The notes under the pieces: model-generated | What the model saw: only the letters and a program-made list of their open reading frames with translations | Databases searched by the model: none | What the model was told of the DNA's origin: nothing | Assembly (NCBI RefSeq): GCF_010119195.1 | Contig: NZ_WRXL01000005.1 | Coordinates: 62,001 to 126,000 of the forward strand | Length of the DNA stretch: 64,000 nt | Source: Haloarcula salina | Lineage (GTDB): Archaea > Halobacteriota > Halobacteria > Halobacteriales > Haloarculaceae | Reading direction: 5' to 3' | Position numbers and translations under genes: made by a program | Part shown: positions 9,497-17,148 of the stretch, one piece after another | How the letters are laid out: every line of letters begins with the position of its first letter | Numbering within the stretch: position 1 is the stretch's first letter

Positions 9497-10030
9497 ATGA
9501 GTGACGCACAGACGGACGTTCGCGCGTACACGCTGCGGCTGGAACTGGTCGACGAGCCCGGGGAACTCCTGCGGTCGCTGCGACCGATCGCCGAGCACGG
9601 CGGCAATCTCCTCTCGATCTTCCACGAGCGCGGGAACGTGACCCCGCGCGGGCACATCCCCGTCGAGGTCGACATCGAGGCGACGCCGGACCGCTTCGAG
9701 ACGATCGTCGATGGCCTCCGCGACGCGGGTATCAACGTCATCCAGGCCGGGACCGAGCGCTACAGCGAGGGGATGACCATCATCCTCTCGGGGCACCTCA
9801 TCGACACCGACCTCTCCGACACGCTCTCGCAGATTCAGGAGACCAAGAGCGCGACGGTCACGGACATCTCGCTGTCCGCGCCGGCGGGGGCGTCCGACAT
9901 CTCGAGCGCCCGGATGAAACTGGCGACCGAGTCGGGATCGACCGAGGAAGTCCTCTCGGTCATCCGCGACATCGCCGAGGAGAAGGACCTGCGGCTGGTC
10001 GAACCCCTCACGACCGGAGGCGCGGAATGA
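9497..10030 (+). CDS. ACT-domain amino-acid-binding protein
   Basis: A 177-residue protein with an N-terminal ACT domain (YTLRLELVDEPGELLRSLRPIAEHGGNLLSI is the usual beta-alpha start, with the LVDEPGEL turn), and a second ACT-like half after residue 90. ACT domains bind amino acids and regulate amino-acid enzymes. Its stop overlaps the start of homoserine dehydrogenase by 4 nt (ATGA), so the two are translated together. The likely role is a detached regulatory subunit giving threonine or methionine feedback on that enzyme, whose own sequence lacks an ACT domain. The role is inferred from context; the fold is seen directly. Confidence 0.88.
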   Translation: MSDAQTDVRAYTLRLELVDEPGELLRSLRPIAEHGGNLLSIFHERGNVTPRGHIPVEVDIEATPDRFETIVDGLRDAGINVIQAGTERYSEGMTIILSGHLIDTDLSDTLSQIQETKSATVTDISLSAPAGASDISSARMKLATESGSTEEVLSVIRDIAEEKDLRLVEPLTTGGAE

Positions 10031-10974
10031 GGCTCGCGGTCCTCGGTGCCGGGGCCGTCGGCGCGTCGGTCGTCGAACTGGCCGCCGACTACGGCCACTC
10101 GGTCACCGCCTTCGCCGACTCCAGCAGCGCCGTCGTCGACTCGGACGGCATCGACGCGGCCGACGCGCTGGCCGCGAAGCGAACGGACGGCGTCGTCGGG
10201 TCCGACGACCCGAGCGACGCGCTGTCGGCCGACTACGACGTGCTCGTCGAGGCCACGCCGACGACGCTCGGTGACGCCGAACCGGGATTCGGCCACGTCC
10301 GAACCGCGCTCGAACGCGACCGGCACGTCGTGCTGGCGAACAAGGGACCCATCGCCGAGCGCTTCCCCGAGATCAGGTCCCTCGAAGCGGAGAGCGCCGG
10401 CGAGGTCCGGTTCGGAGCGACGGTCGGCGGTGCGATGCCCGTCGTCACGACCATCGAGGACGTCGGCCCGTCGCGGATCTCGGCGATGCGCGGGGTCCTG
10501 AACGGGACGGCGAACTTCGTCCTCTCGCGGATGGCGGCCGAAGGGCTGGACTACGAGCACGTGCTGGCGGAGGCGCAAGACCTCGGCGTCGCCGAGGCCG
10601 ACCCCAGTTTCGACGTGGACGGGACGGACGCCGCGCTGAAGGGCGTCATCGTCGCCAACGTCCTCGACCCGGACGGCGGGTACACGCTCGCCGACGCCGA
10701 CGTGGACGGGATCGAGGACCTCCCGGGCAGTATGCTCGAACTGGCCAAAGAGGACGGCCGGACGATCCGACTCATCGTCGAGTTCGCCGACGGGCAGGTG
10801 CGCGTCGGTCCGCGCCTCGTCCCCGAGAACGCGGCGCTCGCGCCGGCGGGGACGCGCAACGCCGTCCAGTTGGAGACGGAACACGCCGGCCAGCTCGATA
10901 TCTCCGGTCGCGGAGCCGGCGGAGCGGAGACGGCGAGCGCGGTGCTGTCGGACGTCGAGCGGCTAGAATCCTGA
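10027..10974 (+). CDS. hom: Homoserine dehydrogenase
   Basis: A 315-residue enzyme reducing aspartate semialdehyde to homoserine with NAD(P)H, in threonine and methionine synthesis. It starts MRLAVLGAGAVGASVVEL (Rossmann GxGxxG). Other family marks are LANKGPIAERF with the conserved Lys, the substrate-binding GVLNGTANFVLSRM, and EADPSFDVDGTDAALK. It is shorter than bacterial enzymes of about 430 residues because the C-terminal ACT domain is absent; that domain is probably supplied by the upstream gene, which overlaps by 4 nt. Only 7 nt separate its stop from the convergent aroD gene. Confidence 0.93.
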   Translation: MRLAVLGAGAVGASVVELAADYGHSVTAFADSSSAVVDSDGIDAADALAAKRTDGVVGSDDPSDALSADYDVLVEATPTTLGDAEPGFGHVRTALERDRHVVLANKGPIAERFPEIRSLEAESAGEVRFGATVGGAMPVVTTIEDVGPSRISAMRGVLNGTANFVLSRMAAEGLDYEHVLAEAQDLGVAEADPSFDVDGTDAALKGVIVANVLDPDGGYTLADADVDGIEDLPGSMLELAKEDGRTIRLIVEFADGQVRVGPRLVPENAALAPAGTRNAVQLETEHAGQLDISGRGAGGAETASAVLSDVERLES

Positions 10975-10981
10975 GAACCGG

Positions 10982-11728
10982 TCAGTCAGAAAGCGTCAGT
11001 TCCTGCGGGACGGCGACCTCTTCGGCTTCGAGCATGTCGATGAGGTGCTCGCCCGCGCTCGCGTTCTTCGTCATGTCGATCAGCGTGCGGAGCTTCTCGA
11101 GGGGAATCTGGCCGGGCGCGTAGTCGTTGTCGTCGCCCTCCAGCGGCGCGTAGCCGAGTTTCGACCCGTAGAGGTGAGCGATGACGCGGGTGTGGCTTCC
11201 GATCTCGCCCATCGAGATACCGGCGACGTCGATACCGCGCTGGGTCGCGGTGTTGACGGCGTCGAGGAGCGTGAGGGCGTCCGCGTTGCTCCGGGGAAAC
11301 GTGGCAACCTTCGCGATGTCGCCGTACTCCGCGCACTGCGCGATGATGGCGTCGAGGACGTCCTGGTCGGGGGTCCCTTCGAAGTCGTGGTGCGAGATGA
11401 TCAACTGGACGTCGTTCTCGCGGAACTCGTGGACGATCCACTCTTTGGCGCGAGCGATTTCGAGTTCGATGTCGACGAACTCGACCGCGTCGAAGCGGGA
11501 GGCGGCGAAGAGGTCGTCGAGTCGGCCGGAGTCGGTCGCTTTGCCGCCGAACCACCGTGTCCGGTTCGTCGCGATAAGAGGGAGTTCGCCGTCGTACGAA
11601 GCGATCTGTTCTACGGGGTCGGTCGCTTTGTCCATCCGAAATTCGATGAGGTCTGCCACTCCTCGGGCGTCAGGTTCCCGTGTGAGATCGTTTGTTGTGG
11701 CCGCGAGAGCGAAATCGTCTATTTTCAT
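10982..11728 (-). CDS. aroD: 3-Dehydroquinate dehydratase, type I
   Basis: A 248-residue class I enzyme converting 3-dehydroquinate to 3-dehydroshikimate through a Schiff base. Conserved active-site residues by comparison with E. coli AroD: EFR near residue 29, Glu in FVDIELE, His114 in ISHHDF (general acid/base), Lys140 in DIAKVATF (Schiff base), Arg181 in SHTRV and Gln207 in APGQI. An in-frame ATG five codons upstream (11743) exists, but a TATA-like box at 11751-11760 lies 27 nt before 11728, so I chose the leaderless start MKIDDF. It is convergent with hom. A degenerate paralogue lies about 375 bp upstream on the same strand. Confidence 0.92.
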   Translation of the reverse strand: MKIDDFALAATTNDLTREPDARGVADLIEFRMDKATDPVEQIASYDGELPLIATNRTRWFGGKATDSGRLDDLFAASRFDAVEFVDIELEIARAKEWIVHEFRENDVQLIISHHDFEGTPDQDVLDAIIAQCAEYGDIAKVATFPRSNADALTLLDAVNTATQRGIDVAGISMGEIGSHTRVIAHLYGSKLGYAPLEGDDNDYAPGQIPLEKLRTLIDMTKNASAGEHLIDMLEAEEVAVPQELTLSD

Positions 11729-11743
11729 GGTATCCTTTACCAT

Positions 11744-12103
11744 TCCAGCGCATATAAAATTTGGTTCTGGATCCTACATAGTTATTAATCCATGTAGCGC
11801 GAAGGGGCACCGTTCGGCCTCGATGGGGGTTCGAGTTCGATTTTGGACGCGAAAATATAGAGTGTATCCCCATATGAGTGTGGGGTATTGAAATACTGGG
11901 AATTCTAATCACAGATTTCTGTTCGAGAAGGTGAATAGACCGTTATAAACACGTAATTCGGATGATCGTCCGAATCCGCGGACGTATTCGGCCCGGGCAG
12001 CAGCGTTCACGCATCCCCTCGAACCATATGAGCGTTCCACCGCCGTCGGTAGCCAGACCGTTCCGGCCGACCTGACCCAGATCGAAAAGAGCCCTCGCAA
12101 GGA
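11744..12103. other. Intergenic, AT-rich, between the two aroD homologues
   Basis: No convincing gene. The part next to 11750 carries the aroD promoter. A short hairpin can form around 11866-11888 (CCCCA pairing with TGGGG, flanked by TA), and the stretch 11850-11960 is clearly AT-richer than the genes around it. Confidence 0.6.
11751..11760 (-). promoter_or_regulatory. TATA-like box of aroD
   Basis: Read on the minus strand the sequence is ATTTTATATG, centred about 27 nt before the A of the ATG at 11728. This spacing supports a leaderless mRNA starting at MKIDDF and argues against the ATG at 11743. Confidence 0.6.
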
Positions 12104-12784
12104 TCAGCTCGGTGTCGTTCTCGGACGGACGGTCGTCTCGAAGAGTTCCGAGAGCGCGCCCAGTTCGATGTCGCCGGCGTCCGTTTCAGTCCCGGGAAGC
12201 GGCGCGTAACACAGTCGGGCACCGTAGAACACGCCGACGACGCGGGTGTGCTGGCCGATCGTCCCCCGGGCGTGACCGGTGACGGCCAGCCCGCGATTGG
12301 CGGCGTCGTTGAGCGACTGGAGCAATACCAGCGCGTCGTTTCGGGACTCCGCCCGGACGACGACCTTGCCCAGGTGACCGTACCGAGCGGTCTCCTCGAA
12401 CCACCGGTCGAGGGTCGCCTTCGAGGGCGTCCGGTCGGTGTCGTACGCCGAGACGATCAGTTCGACGCCCCGGTCGCGGAGCTCGTCGAGCACCCACCGC
12501 TCCTCGGTGAGCGTCTCCAGCTCCAGGTCGACCAGTCCGACGGCGTCGTCCGCGGCGGCCGCCACCAGCCGTTCCAGTCGCTCGGCTTCCCCAGCGGTTC
12601 CGCCCGCCCACGCCGGCCGGTTCGCGACGATCAGCGGCGCCGACCCGTCGTAGGCGGCCAACTGGTCGAGCGGGTCGTCCGCCCGGTCGAGTCGGAACTC
12701 GACGTAATCGGCGGCCGACGGCGCACCCGACACCGCGCGCAGGTCGTCCGTCACGCCCACGAGGGCGTAGTCGCTCTCCGTCAT
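12104..12784 (-). CDS. AroD-like paralogue without the catalytic histidine
   Basis: A 226-residue protein that aligns with the neighbouring AroD without gaps for the first 190 or so residues. It keeps EFRLD, the Glu of LVDLELE, the Schiff-base Lys140 (GHLGKVVV) and Arg181 (QHTRV). The catalytic His114 is Tyr (VSAYDT instead of ISHHDF), and the APGQ glutamine region reads DAGDIEL. It is therefore probably not a normal dehydroquinate dehydratase: it may be inactive, regulatory, or changed in reaction. The frame is intact and shows no stop, so it seems to be kept by selection. The start is the ATG at 12784 (MTESDYAL); the longer open frame upstream is non-coding in character. Confidence 0.82.
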   Translation of the reverse strand: MTESDYALVGVTDDLRAVSGAPSAADYVEFRLDRADDPLDQLAAYDGSAPLIVANRPAWAGGTAGEAERLERLVAAAADDAVGLVDLELETLTEERWVLDELRDRGVELIVSAYDTDRTPSKATLDRWFEETARYGHLGKVVVRAESRNDALVLLQSLNDAANRGLAVTGHARGTIGQHTRVVGVFYGARLCYAPLPGTETDAGDIELGALSELFETTVRPRTTPS

Positions 12785-12949
12785 GAATAGCCGTACCGAG
12801 CGAATCGACAAAAAGCTTCCAGGTGTGAACGGGTGTCGAGTCATCCGGTCGCGAACCGACCAGGCCCTTCCCGACGGCCGGTGTTCAGTAAAAGAGTCCC
12901 GAAAATGTGCGGGGAAAGGCCGGTAGGGCTGACCTGCGTATGAAACGCC

Positions 12950-13549
12950 ATGAGCGCCAAGCGAGCCTGCGATAACTGGGACAACGCCGAGTGCGAGGGG
13001 GCCGTGGGCTGCCCCCCACGATGTCCGCGGTTCTTCGACGACCGCGGTGCGCCGCTGTTGATCCGTGAGTTCTGTGACGACGACGGCGACGACCTCGTCG
13101 AGATGTACGCATCGCTCGGAGTCGAGTCGCGTACGATGGGTATTCCGCCGGCAGACGGGGACGCGCTCAGACGGTGGCTGACCGGGATCGTGTCGGACGG
13201 ATGGAGCCTGCTCGCGACCCGCGACGGGCGCGTCGTCGGCCACGCGGCCGTGACGCCCGAGGGGGACAGCGAACCGGATTTCGTGGTCTTCGTGCGCCGC
13301 GGGTTCCAGGGCCGAGGCATCGGGACGGAACTGGTCAAACAGGTGCTGGCGTACGCCGAGGACCGGGACCACGAGCGGTTGCTGCTCGACGTCTCGCCGG
13401 AGAACGAGCGAGCGATCACCGTCTATCAGAACGTCGGCTTCGAAACGGTGGAGCGGACCGGGATGAGCCGAACGATGGAACTCCCGTTAGCCGCGCCGGT
13501 CGTCGAGGAATGCCAGCGACCGCCGGCGGACCGCTATAGTAGCCATTGA
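12950..13549 (+). CDS. GNAT acetyltransferase with Cys4 N-terminus
   Basis: A 199-residue acyl-CoA-dependent N-acetyltransferase. The acetyl-CoA loop reads RGFQGRGIGTELV (Q/R-x-x-G-x-G), and the end of the domain reads ITVYQNVGFETVERTG. In front of the GNAT fold are four cysteines at 7, 15, 21 and 25 (C-x7-C-x5-C-x3-C) that could bind a metal. The substrate is unknown. The last residues (RYSSH and the TGA) are encoded by the left arm of the palindromic element at 13535-13618, so the C-terminus may have been altered by its insertion. It is divergent from the AroD-like paralogue. Confidence 0.88.
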   Translation: MSAKRACDNWDNAECEGAVGCPPRCPRFFDDRGAPLLIREFCDDDGDDLVEMYASLGVESRTMGIPPADGDALRRWLTGIVSDGWSLLATRDGRVVGHAAVTPEGDSEPDFVVFVRRGFQGRGIGTELVKQVLAYAEDRDHERLLLDVSPENERAITVYQNVGFETVERTGMSRTMELPLAAPVVEECQRPPADRYSSH

Positions 13550-13618
13550 AAGTCAATGCACACCCGATCGTACGACAGCAGTGCGATCGGTGTGTAAATC
13601 GTTTCAATTGTTACTATA
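13535..13618. repeat. 84-bp palindromic element (MITE- or PATE-like)
   Basis: Outer arms TATAGTAGCCATTGAAA (13535-13551) and TTTCAATTGTTACTATA (13602-13618) pair with 2 mismatches in 17. Inner arms CACACCCGATCG (13559-13570) and CGATCGGTGTG (13584-13594) pair with one bulged base. The whole could fold into one long hairpin. It overlaps the stop codon of the GNAT gene and lies just past the end of the convergent MFS gene. It carries no coding sequence. It could be a miniature mobile element or a bidirectional terminator; the nearly perfect ends favour the former. Confidence 0.6.
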
Positions 13619-13641
13619 GGCTCGACTGCGGCGCTCGCGTC

Positions 13642-14820
13642 TCAGTACTCTGCCGATCGATGCGGCGCCGGCGCATCCGCGGTTCCGGTCCAGAGCCACA
13701 GCCCCGCAATGGTGACGAGAAACAGAAGCGCGACGGCCGCCGTCGACACGAGGACCCGGCCGATGCCGTACGTCGCCGCGAACACGCCCACGACGGCGGG
13801 CGCGGTCGCGAGCCCCACGTACGTCGCTCCGTTCGTGACCGCGTTGACGGGACCGCTGTAGGCAGGCGCCGCCTCGACCGCGTAGCCCGAGAGGACCGGG
13901 AAGCCGCTGGAAATCGCGAGCCCGGCCACGAACACGGCGGCGAAGAGGACCGGGCCCGTGATCCCGGAGAAGGCGACAGCGAGCGCGGGGACCGCGGGAA
14001 CGAACACGACGAGGAGCAGGGAGAGCGAGGGAACGCGGTCGACGGCGACGGTACAGCCGAGCCGACCGGGGATGTACGCGAGCAGGTACGTGGACAGGAG
14101 CGAGTTCGCCAGCGCAGTGGGATAGAACGCGCGGGCGTAGTAGGCGAGCCAGGTGAACAGCGTCCCTTCGAGCGCGCCGACGAGGACCATGCCGAGACAG
14201 GTCCCGACGACCGCCGGGCGGCGACAGAGCGTCCGCAACGCCGCTGGCGAGACGGACCGCTCGGCCGCCATGGACGGCAGTTCGTATCGGCCGGCGAGCG
14301 CGAGCGCGGGGAGGAAGCAGCCCGCGAGGACGAGGAAGATCACGCGCCAGTCCGCAACGGAGAACACGACGCTGACCAACTGTGGGCTGAGGACCGCGCC
14401 GAACGCCCAGACGAGGGTGTACGCGGCGAACATCCGCCCGCGGGCGTCGGGGTAGACGTGGCTCAGGACGACGCGGTCGAGTCCGCGGAAGGCCCCCGCG
14501 GCGGTCCCCTGCACGGCGAGCGCGAGCAGGAAGACGGGGTAGCTCGGGGCGAACGCGGCCAGGACGAGCGCGAGCGGCGTGACGAGCGTCCCCACCGCCA
14601 GCAGTCGCCGCATCGGCAGTCGGCCGGCGAACAGGCCGCTCACCACGACTGCCCCGAGGAAGCCAACGGTTCCGGCGGGGGCGACGAGGCCCAACGCCGC
14701 CTCGGTCACGTCGAACACCTCGCCGATGCGTGAGAGAATCGGCCCCCGTGCCTGCATCGCCGCCGCGTCACCGAAGATGAACACGAAGACGGCGAGCGTC
14801 CACGCTCGAGAGCGGTCCAT
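13642..14820 (-). CDS. MFS transporter
   Basis: A 392-residue major facilitator with about 12 membrane helices; examples are LGLVAPAGTVGFLGAVVVSG and LSLLLVVFVPAVPALAVAF. The loop after the second helix, FAGRLPMRRLLAVGT, is a form of MFS motif A. The substrate cannot be predicted; the gene lies at the edge of a catabolic island, with TTTCAA-type palindromes upstream. The ATG at 14847 would add MPIIARSVG, but a TTTTGC TATA-like sequence lies there about 27 nt before the ATG at 14820, so I chose the shorter form. Confidence 0.88.
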   Translation of the reverse strand: MDRSRAWTLAVFVFIFGDAAAMQARGPILSRIGEVFDVTEAALGLVAPAGTVGFLGAVVVSGLFAGRLPMRRLLAVGTLVTPLALVLAAFAPSYPVFLLALAVQGTAAGAFRGLDRVVLSHVYPDARGRMFAAYTLVWAFGAVLSPQLVSVVFSVADWRVIFLVLAGCFLPALALAGRYELPSMAAERSVSPAALRTLCRRPAVVGTCLGMVLVGALEGTLFTWLAYYARAFYPTALANSLLSTYLLAYIPGRLGCTVAVDRVPSLSLLLVVFVPAVPALAVAFSGITGPVLFAAVFVAGLAISSGFPVLSGYAVEAAPAYSGPVNAVTNGATYVGLATAPAVVGVFAATYGIGRVLVSTAAVALLFLVTIAGLWLWTGTADAPAPHRSAEY

Positions 14821-14893
14821 ACCGACGCTTCGTGCGATGATGGGCAAAAGGGTACCGATGGCTCCTGTGCGAACCTACATCACACCGAGAGCA

Positions 14894-14910
14894 TTTCAAC
14901 GTCATCGAAA
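14894..14910. promoter_or_regulatory. Palindromic operator candidate, site 1
   Basis: TTTCAACGTCATCGAAA, a full match to TTTCAA-N5-TCGAAA. It lies about 75-90 nt before the MFS start. Confidence 0.55.
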
Positions 14911-14988
14911 CAATCGGCAGTCGGCCGAGCGGCCGAGAGTGTGAAACGGCACGCATCGACCCGATAGCCGCTGGATGCGGCCGGATCG

Positions 14989-15005
14989 TTTCAACGATAT
15001 CGAAT
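14989..15005. promoter_or_regulatory. Palindromic operator candidate, site 2
   Basis: TTTCAACGATATCGAAT, differing from TTTCAA-N5-TCGAAA only in the last base. Confidence 0.55.
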
Positions 15006-15101
15006 CCCGTTCCGTGACCGCCTCAGCCCGGAATATCAGGAATAATCCCCTCAGACACAAGTGTACGGCTGTTATTTTACATCGAAATCGCCTCGTCAGT
15101 A

Positions 15102-15118
15102 CTTCAATATCGTTGAAA
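15102..15118. promoter_or_regulatory. Palindromic operator candidate, site 3
   Basis: CTTCAATATCGTTGAAA. Read on the minus strand it is TTTCAACGATATTGAAG, so the core is the same as in site 2 but inverted. Confidence 0.55.
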
Positions 15119-15270
15119 CAGTCACTGGAGGGTGCCGAAAGCAGGAGATCCGTCCCACAGGAGTGACCGTTCTGGTAATGATTCCAAGGATAATCCGATT
15201 TCTGGGCAGATGTTGTCGATTCTATTGTGTTTCCTTCCATAGCGTCAGTAGATACCCGGATGGGCAAGGT

Positions 15271-15280
15271 TTAAATATTA
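15271..15280 (+). promoter_or_regulatory. TATA box of the epimerase gene
   Basis: TTAAATATTA is centred 27-28 nt before the ATG at 15304, so the transcript is probably leaderless. Confidence 0.6.
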
Positions 15281-15303
15281 TAGTTCCAAACCTACCCTCA
15301 CCG

Positions 15304-16200
15304 ATGGCTAAGCAACAGGTCCTCGTTACGGGCCCGTTCGGCGAGGCTGGGGAAGCGATTCTCAACTACCTGGCCGAGAAGGACGCGTACGAGTTCACGT
15401 ACCTCAACCGGAGCGAGCATCCCGACTACGAGACGTTCGTGGCGGACGTCGCGGACTACGAGGCGATCCGACCGGCGTTCGACGGGCAGGACGCCGTGAT
15501 TCACCTCGCCGCGCAGTCCGACGCGGGCGCGGAGTTCGAGGACATCATCGAGCCCAACATCGTGGGCACGTACAACGTCCTCAAGGCCATGGAGGACGCG
15601 GGCGTCGAGAAGCTCATCTACGCCTCCTCCCAGCGCGTCATGGGACTCTACGAGGAAGACCACGCGCCGGAGCTCTACGAGGAGGACTACCCGAGCGAGT
15701 TCGACCCGTTCCGTCTCACCCACGAGACGCTCCCCAAGCCGGACGGCTACTACGGAGCTTCCAAGATGTTCGGCGAGCACATCTGTCGGTCGCACGCGCG
15801 ACGCGACGGCGCGCCGAGCCAGGTGTACTCGCTTCGCATCTCCAGCGTCCGGACCGCGGAGTACGACCACCCCTACGGCGACGCCGAACGCGGCGTCGAC
15901 CGCGGCGACGAGCACGTCGTCGACGACGACGAGGTGTGGGACCAGTCCCAGACCGGGTCGTGGGAGCGCGGCAGCGAGGAGTACGAAGAGATGGTCAAGC
16001 GGCTCAAGGCGTCCTGGACCTCCCAGCGCGACTTCGCGCACCTGCTCGAATGCTGTCTTGAAGACGAAGACGTGACCTACGACGCTTTCTACGCCGTCAG
16101 CGGCAACGCGGCGCGGTGGTTCGACATCGAGCACGCGCAGGCCGTCCTCGGTTACGAGCCACAGGACGACGGCTCGGAGTGGGACAGCCCGCCGAACTGA
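15304..16200 (+). CDS. NAD-dependent epimerase/dehydratase family protein
   Basis: A 298-residue extended short-chain dehydrogenase. The N-terminal nucleotide loop reads VTGPFGEAGEAIL, a TGxxGxxG form. The core has VIHLAAQSD, and the catalytic YxxxK is in YYGASKMFGEH. The C-terminal half carries the substrate domain. Relatives include NDP-sugar epimerases and uronate or sugar dehydrogenases. The position beside an IclR regulator, an RraA-like aldolase and a Tct transporter, far from the glycan cluster, favours a catabolic sugar- or sugar-acid oxidation role over NDP-sugar synthesis. That is inference from context. Upstream frame sequence before 15304 is not coding in character, and the TATA spacing supports this ATG. 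Confidence 0.88.
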   Translation: MAKQQVLVTGPFGEAGEAILNYLAEKDAYEFTYLNRSEHPDYETFVADVADYEAIRPAFDGQDAVIHLAAQSDAGAEFEDIIEPNIVGTYNVLKAMEDAGVEKLIYASSQRVMGLYEEDHAPELYEEDYPSEFDPFRLTHETLPKPDGYYGASKMFGEHICRSHARRDGAPSQVYSLRISSVRTAEYDHPYGDAERGVDRGDEHVVDDDEVWDQSQTGSWERGSEEYEEMVKRLKASWTSQRDFAHLLECCLEDEDVTYDAFYAVSGNAARWFDIEHAQAVLGYEPQDDGSEWDSPPN

Positions 16201-16240
16201 GCGGCGACCACACACGGCCCCGGAGCGACGGCGACTCGCC

Positions 16241-17017
16241 TCACTCGGCGCGTTTCAGCTTCAGTTCGATGATGTTCTTCTTGTTCATCAGCGCCGGCGC
16301 GAGGTCGTCCTCGACCCGATCGGGCCCCATCCGGCTGAGCGGACCGCTGATGCTGATCGCGCCGACGGCGTCGTCCGGTTCGGAGACGATGGCCGTGCCG
16401 ATGGCCGCCACGCCGGGGAAGTGCTCGCCGCGGTTGATCGAGTAGTCCCGCTCTCGAATCGTCTCCAGTTCCTCGAAGAGCGTGTCCCAGTCGGTGATCG
16501 TGTCGTCAGTGCGTGCCGGCAGCCCCCGCTCGTCGAGAATCTCCTCGACCGTCTCGGCCGAGAGCTCCGAGAGGATGGCCTTCCCCGTCGCGGTCGTGTG
16601 CAGGTACAGGTGGTCGCCCAGCGGCGCGTCGTCGTCGATCGACTGCTGACTGTGTGACTTGTACAACTGGACCGCGTAACCGTCCTCCTCGACGGTGATG
16701 TTCGTGTGTTCGCCGGTCTGCTCCTGCAAGTCGTCGATCTCCGACTTGGCCGCCCGGAACAGTGCCATCTCGTCGCGCATCCGGCCGCCCCGTTCGAGGA
16801 ACCGGAAACTGCAGTGATAGTCGTTGCCTTTGCGCACGACGTAGCCCGTCTCGACGAGGGTCCCCAGGTGGATGTGCGCCGTACTGGGCGGCATATCGAG
16901 GGCCTCAGCCGTCTCGGAGAGCGTCGCCCCGTCTGCCTCGTCGAGGAACGCCATGACGGCGAACGCCCGTTCGACGCTCTGCAACCGCCGCGACCCGGAT
17001 TCGGACTGGTCTGCCAT
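16241..17017 (-). CDS. IclR-family transcription regulator
   Basis: A 258-residue regulator: an N-terminal winged helix (about 10-70, with TLSETAEALDMPPSTAHIHL as the helix-turn-helix) and a C-terminal IclR effector domain (about 80-255, with TTATGKAILSEL and a late SISGPLSRM). IclR proteins bind palindromes and respond to small carboxylates or aromatics, most often controlling catabolic genes. A TATA-like CTTAAC at 17041 fits a leaderless start at 17017, and one TTTCAA-type palindrome lies directly upstream of that box at 17058-17074, which suggests autoregulation. It is convergent with the epimerase gene and upstream of an RraA-like gene on the same strand. Confidence 0.92.
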   Translation of the reverse strand: MADQSESGSRRLQSVERAFAVMAFLDEADGATLSETAEALDMPPSTAHIHLGTLVETGYVVRKGNDYHCSFRFLERGGRMRDEMALFRAAKSEIDDLQEQTGEHTNITVEEDGYAVQLYKSHSQQSIDDDAPLGDHLYLHTTATGKAILSELSAETVEEILDERGLPARTDDTITDWDTLFEELETIRERDYSINRGEHFPGVAAIGTAIVSEPDDAVGAISISGPLSRMGPDRVEDDLAPALMNKKNIIELKLKRAE

Positions 17018-17057
17018 ACCGAGTGTCTATCGTCCGCAGGCTTAACGACTGCGAATT

Positions 17058-17074
17058 TTTCAACGATGTCGTAA
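17058..17074. promoter_or_regulatory. Palindromic operator candidate, site 4
   Basis: TTTCAACGATGTCGTAA, one base off TTTCAA-N5-TCGAAA. It lies about 40-57 nt before the IclR start, just upstream of its TATA-like box, a usual place for an autoregulatory or activator site. Confidence 0.5.
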
Positions 17075-17148
17075 CGGACGGATCAAAGTGCGGACGACGG
17101 ACGCCGGCGGGCGCGTCCTCGGACGGACAGAGCGGAGCGGCCGCGACG

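Larger units (their letters stand above)
14821..15303. promoter_or_regulatory. Divergent control region with three TTTCAA-N5-TYGAAA palindromes
   Basis: A 483-bp gene-free stretch between the divergent MFS and epimerase genes. It holds three copies of a 17-bp palindrome (14894-14910, 14989-15005, 15102-15118) and the TATA box of the epimerase gene at 15271-15280. A 13-bp core, GTTTCAACGATAT, is perfectly repeated in inverted orientation at 14988-15000 and 15107-15119. No open frame here looks coding. Confidence 0.65.

Noticed and set aside
13546-14733. 395-codon plus-strand frame opposite the MFS transporter
   Set aside because: Highly charged, repetitive Arg/Glu product with no domain. The opposite strand encodes a clear 12-helix transporter.
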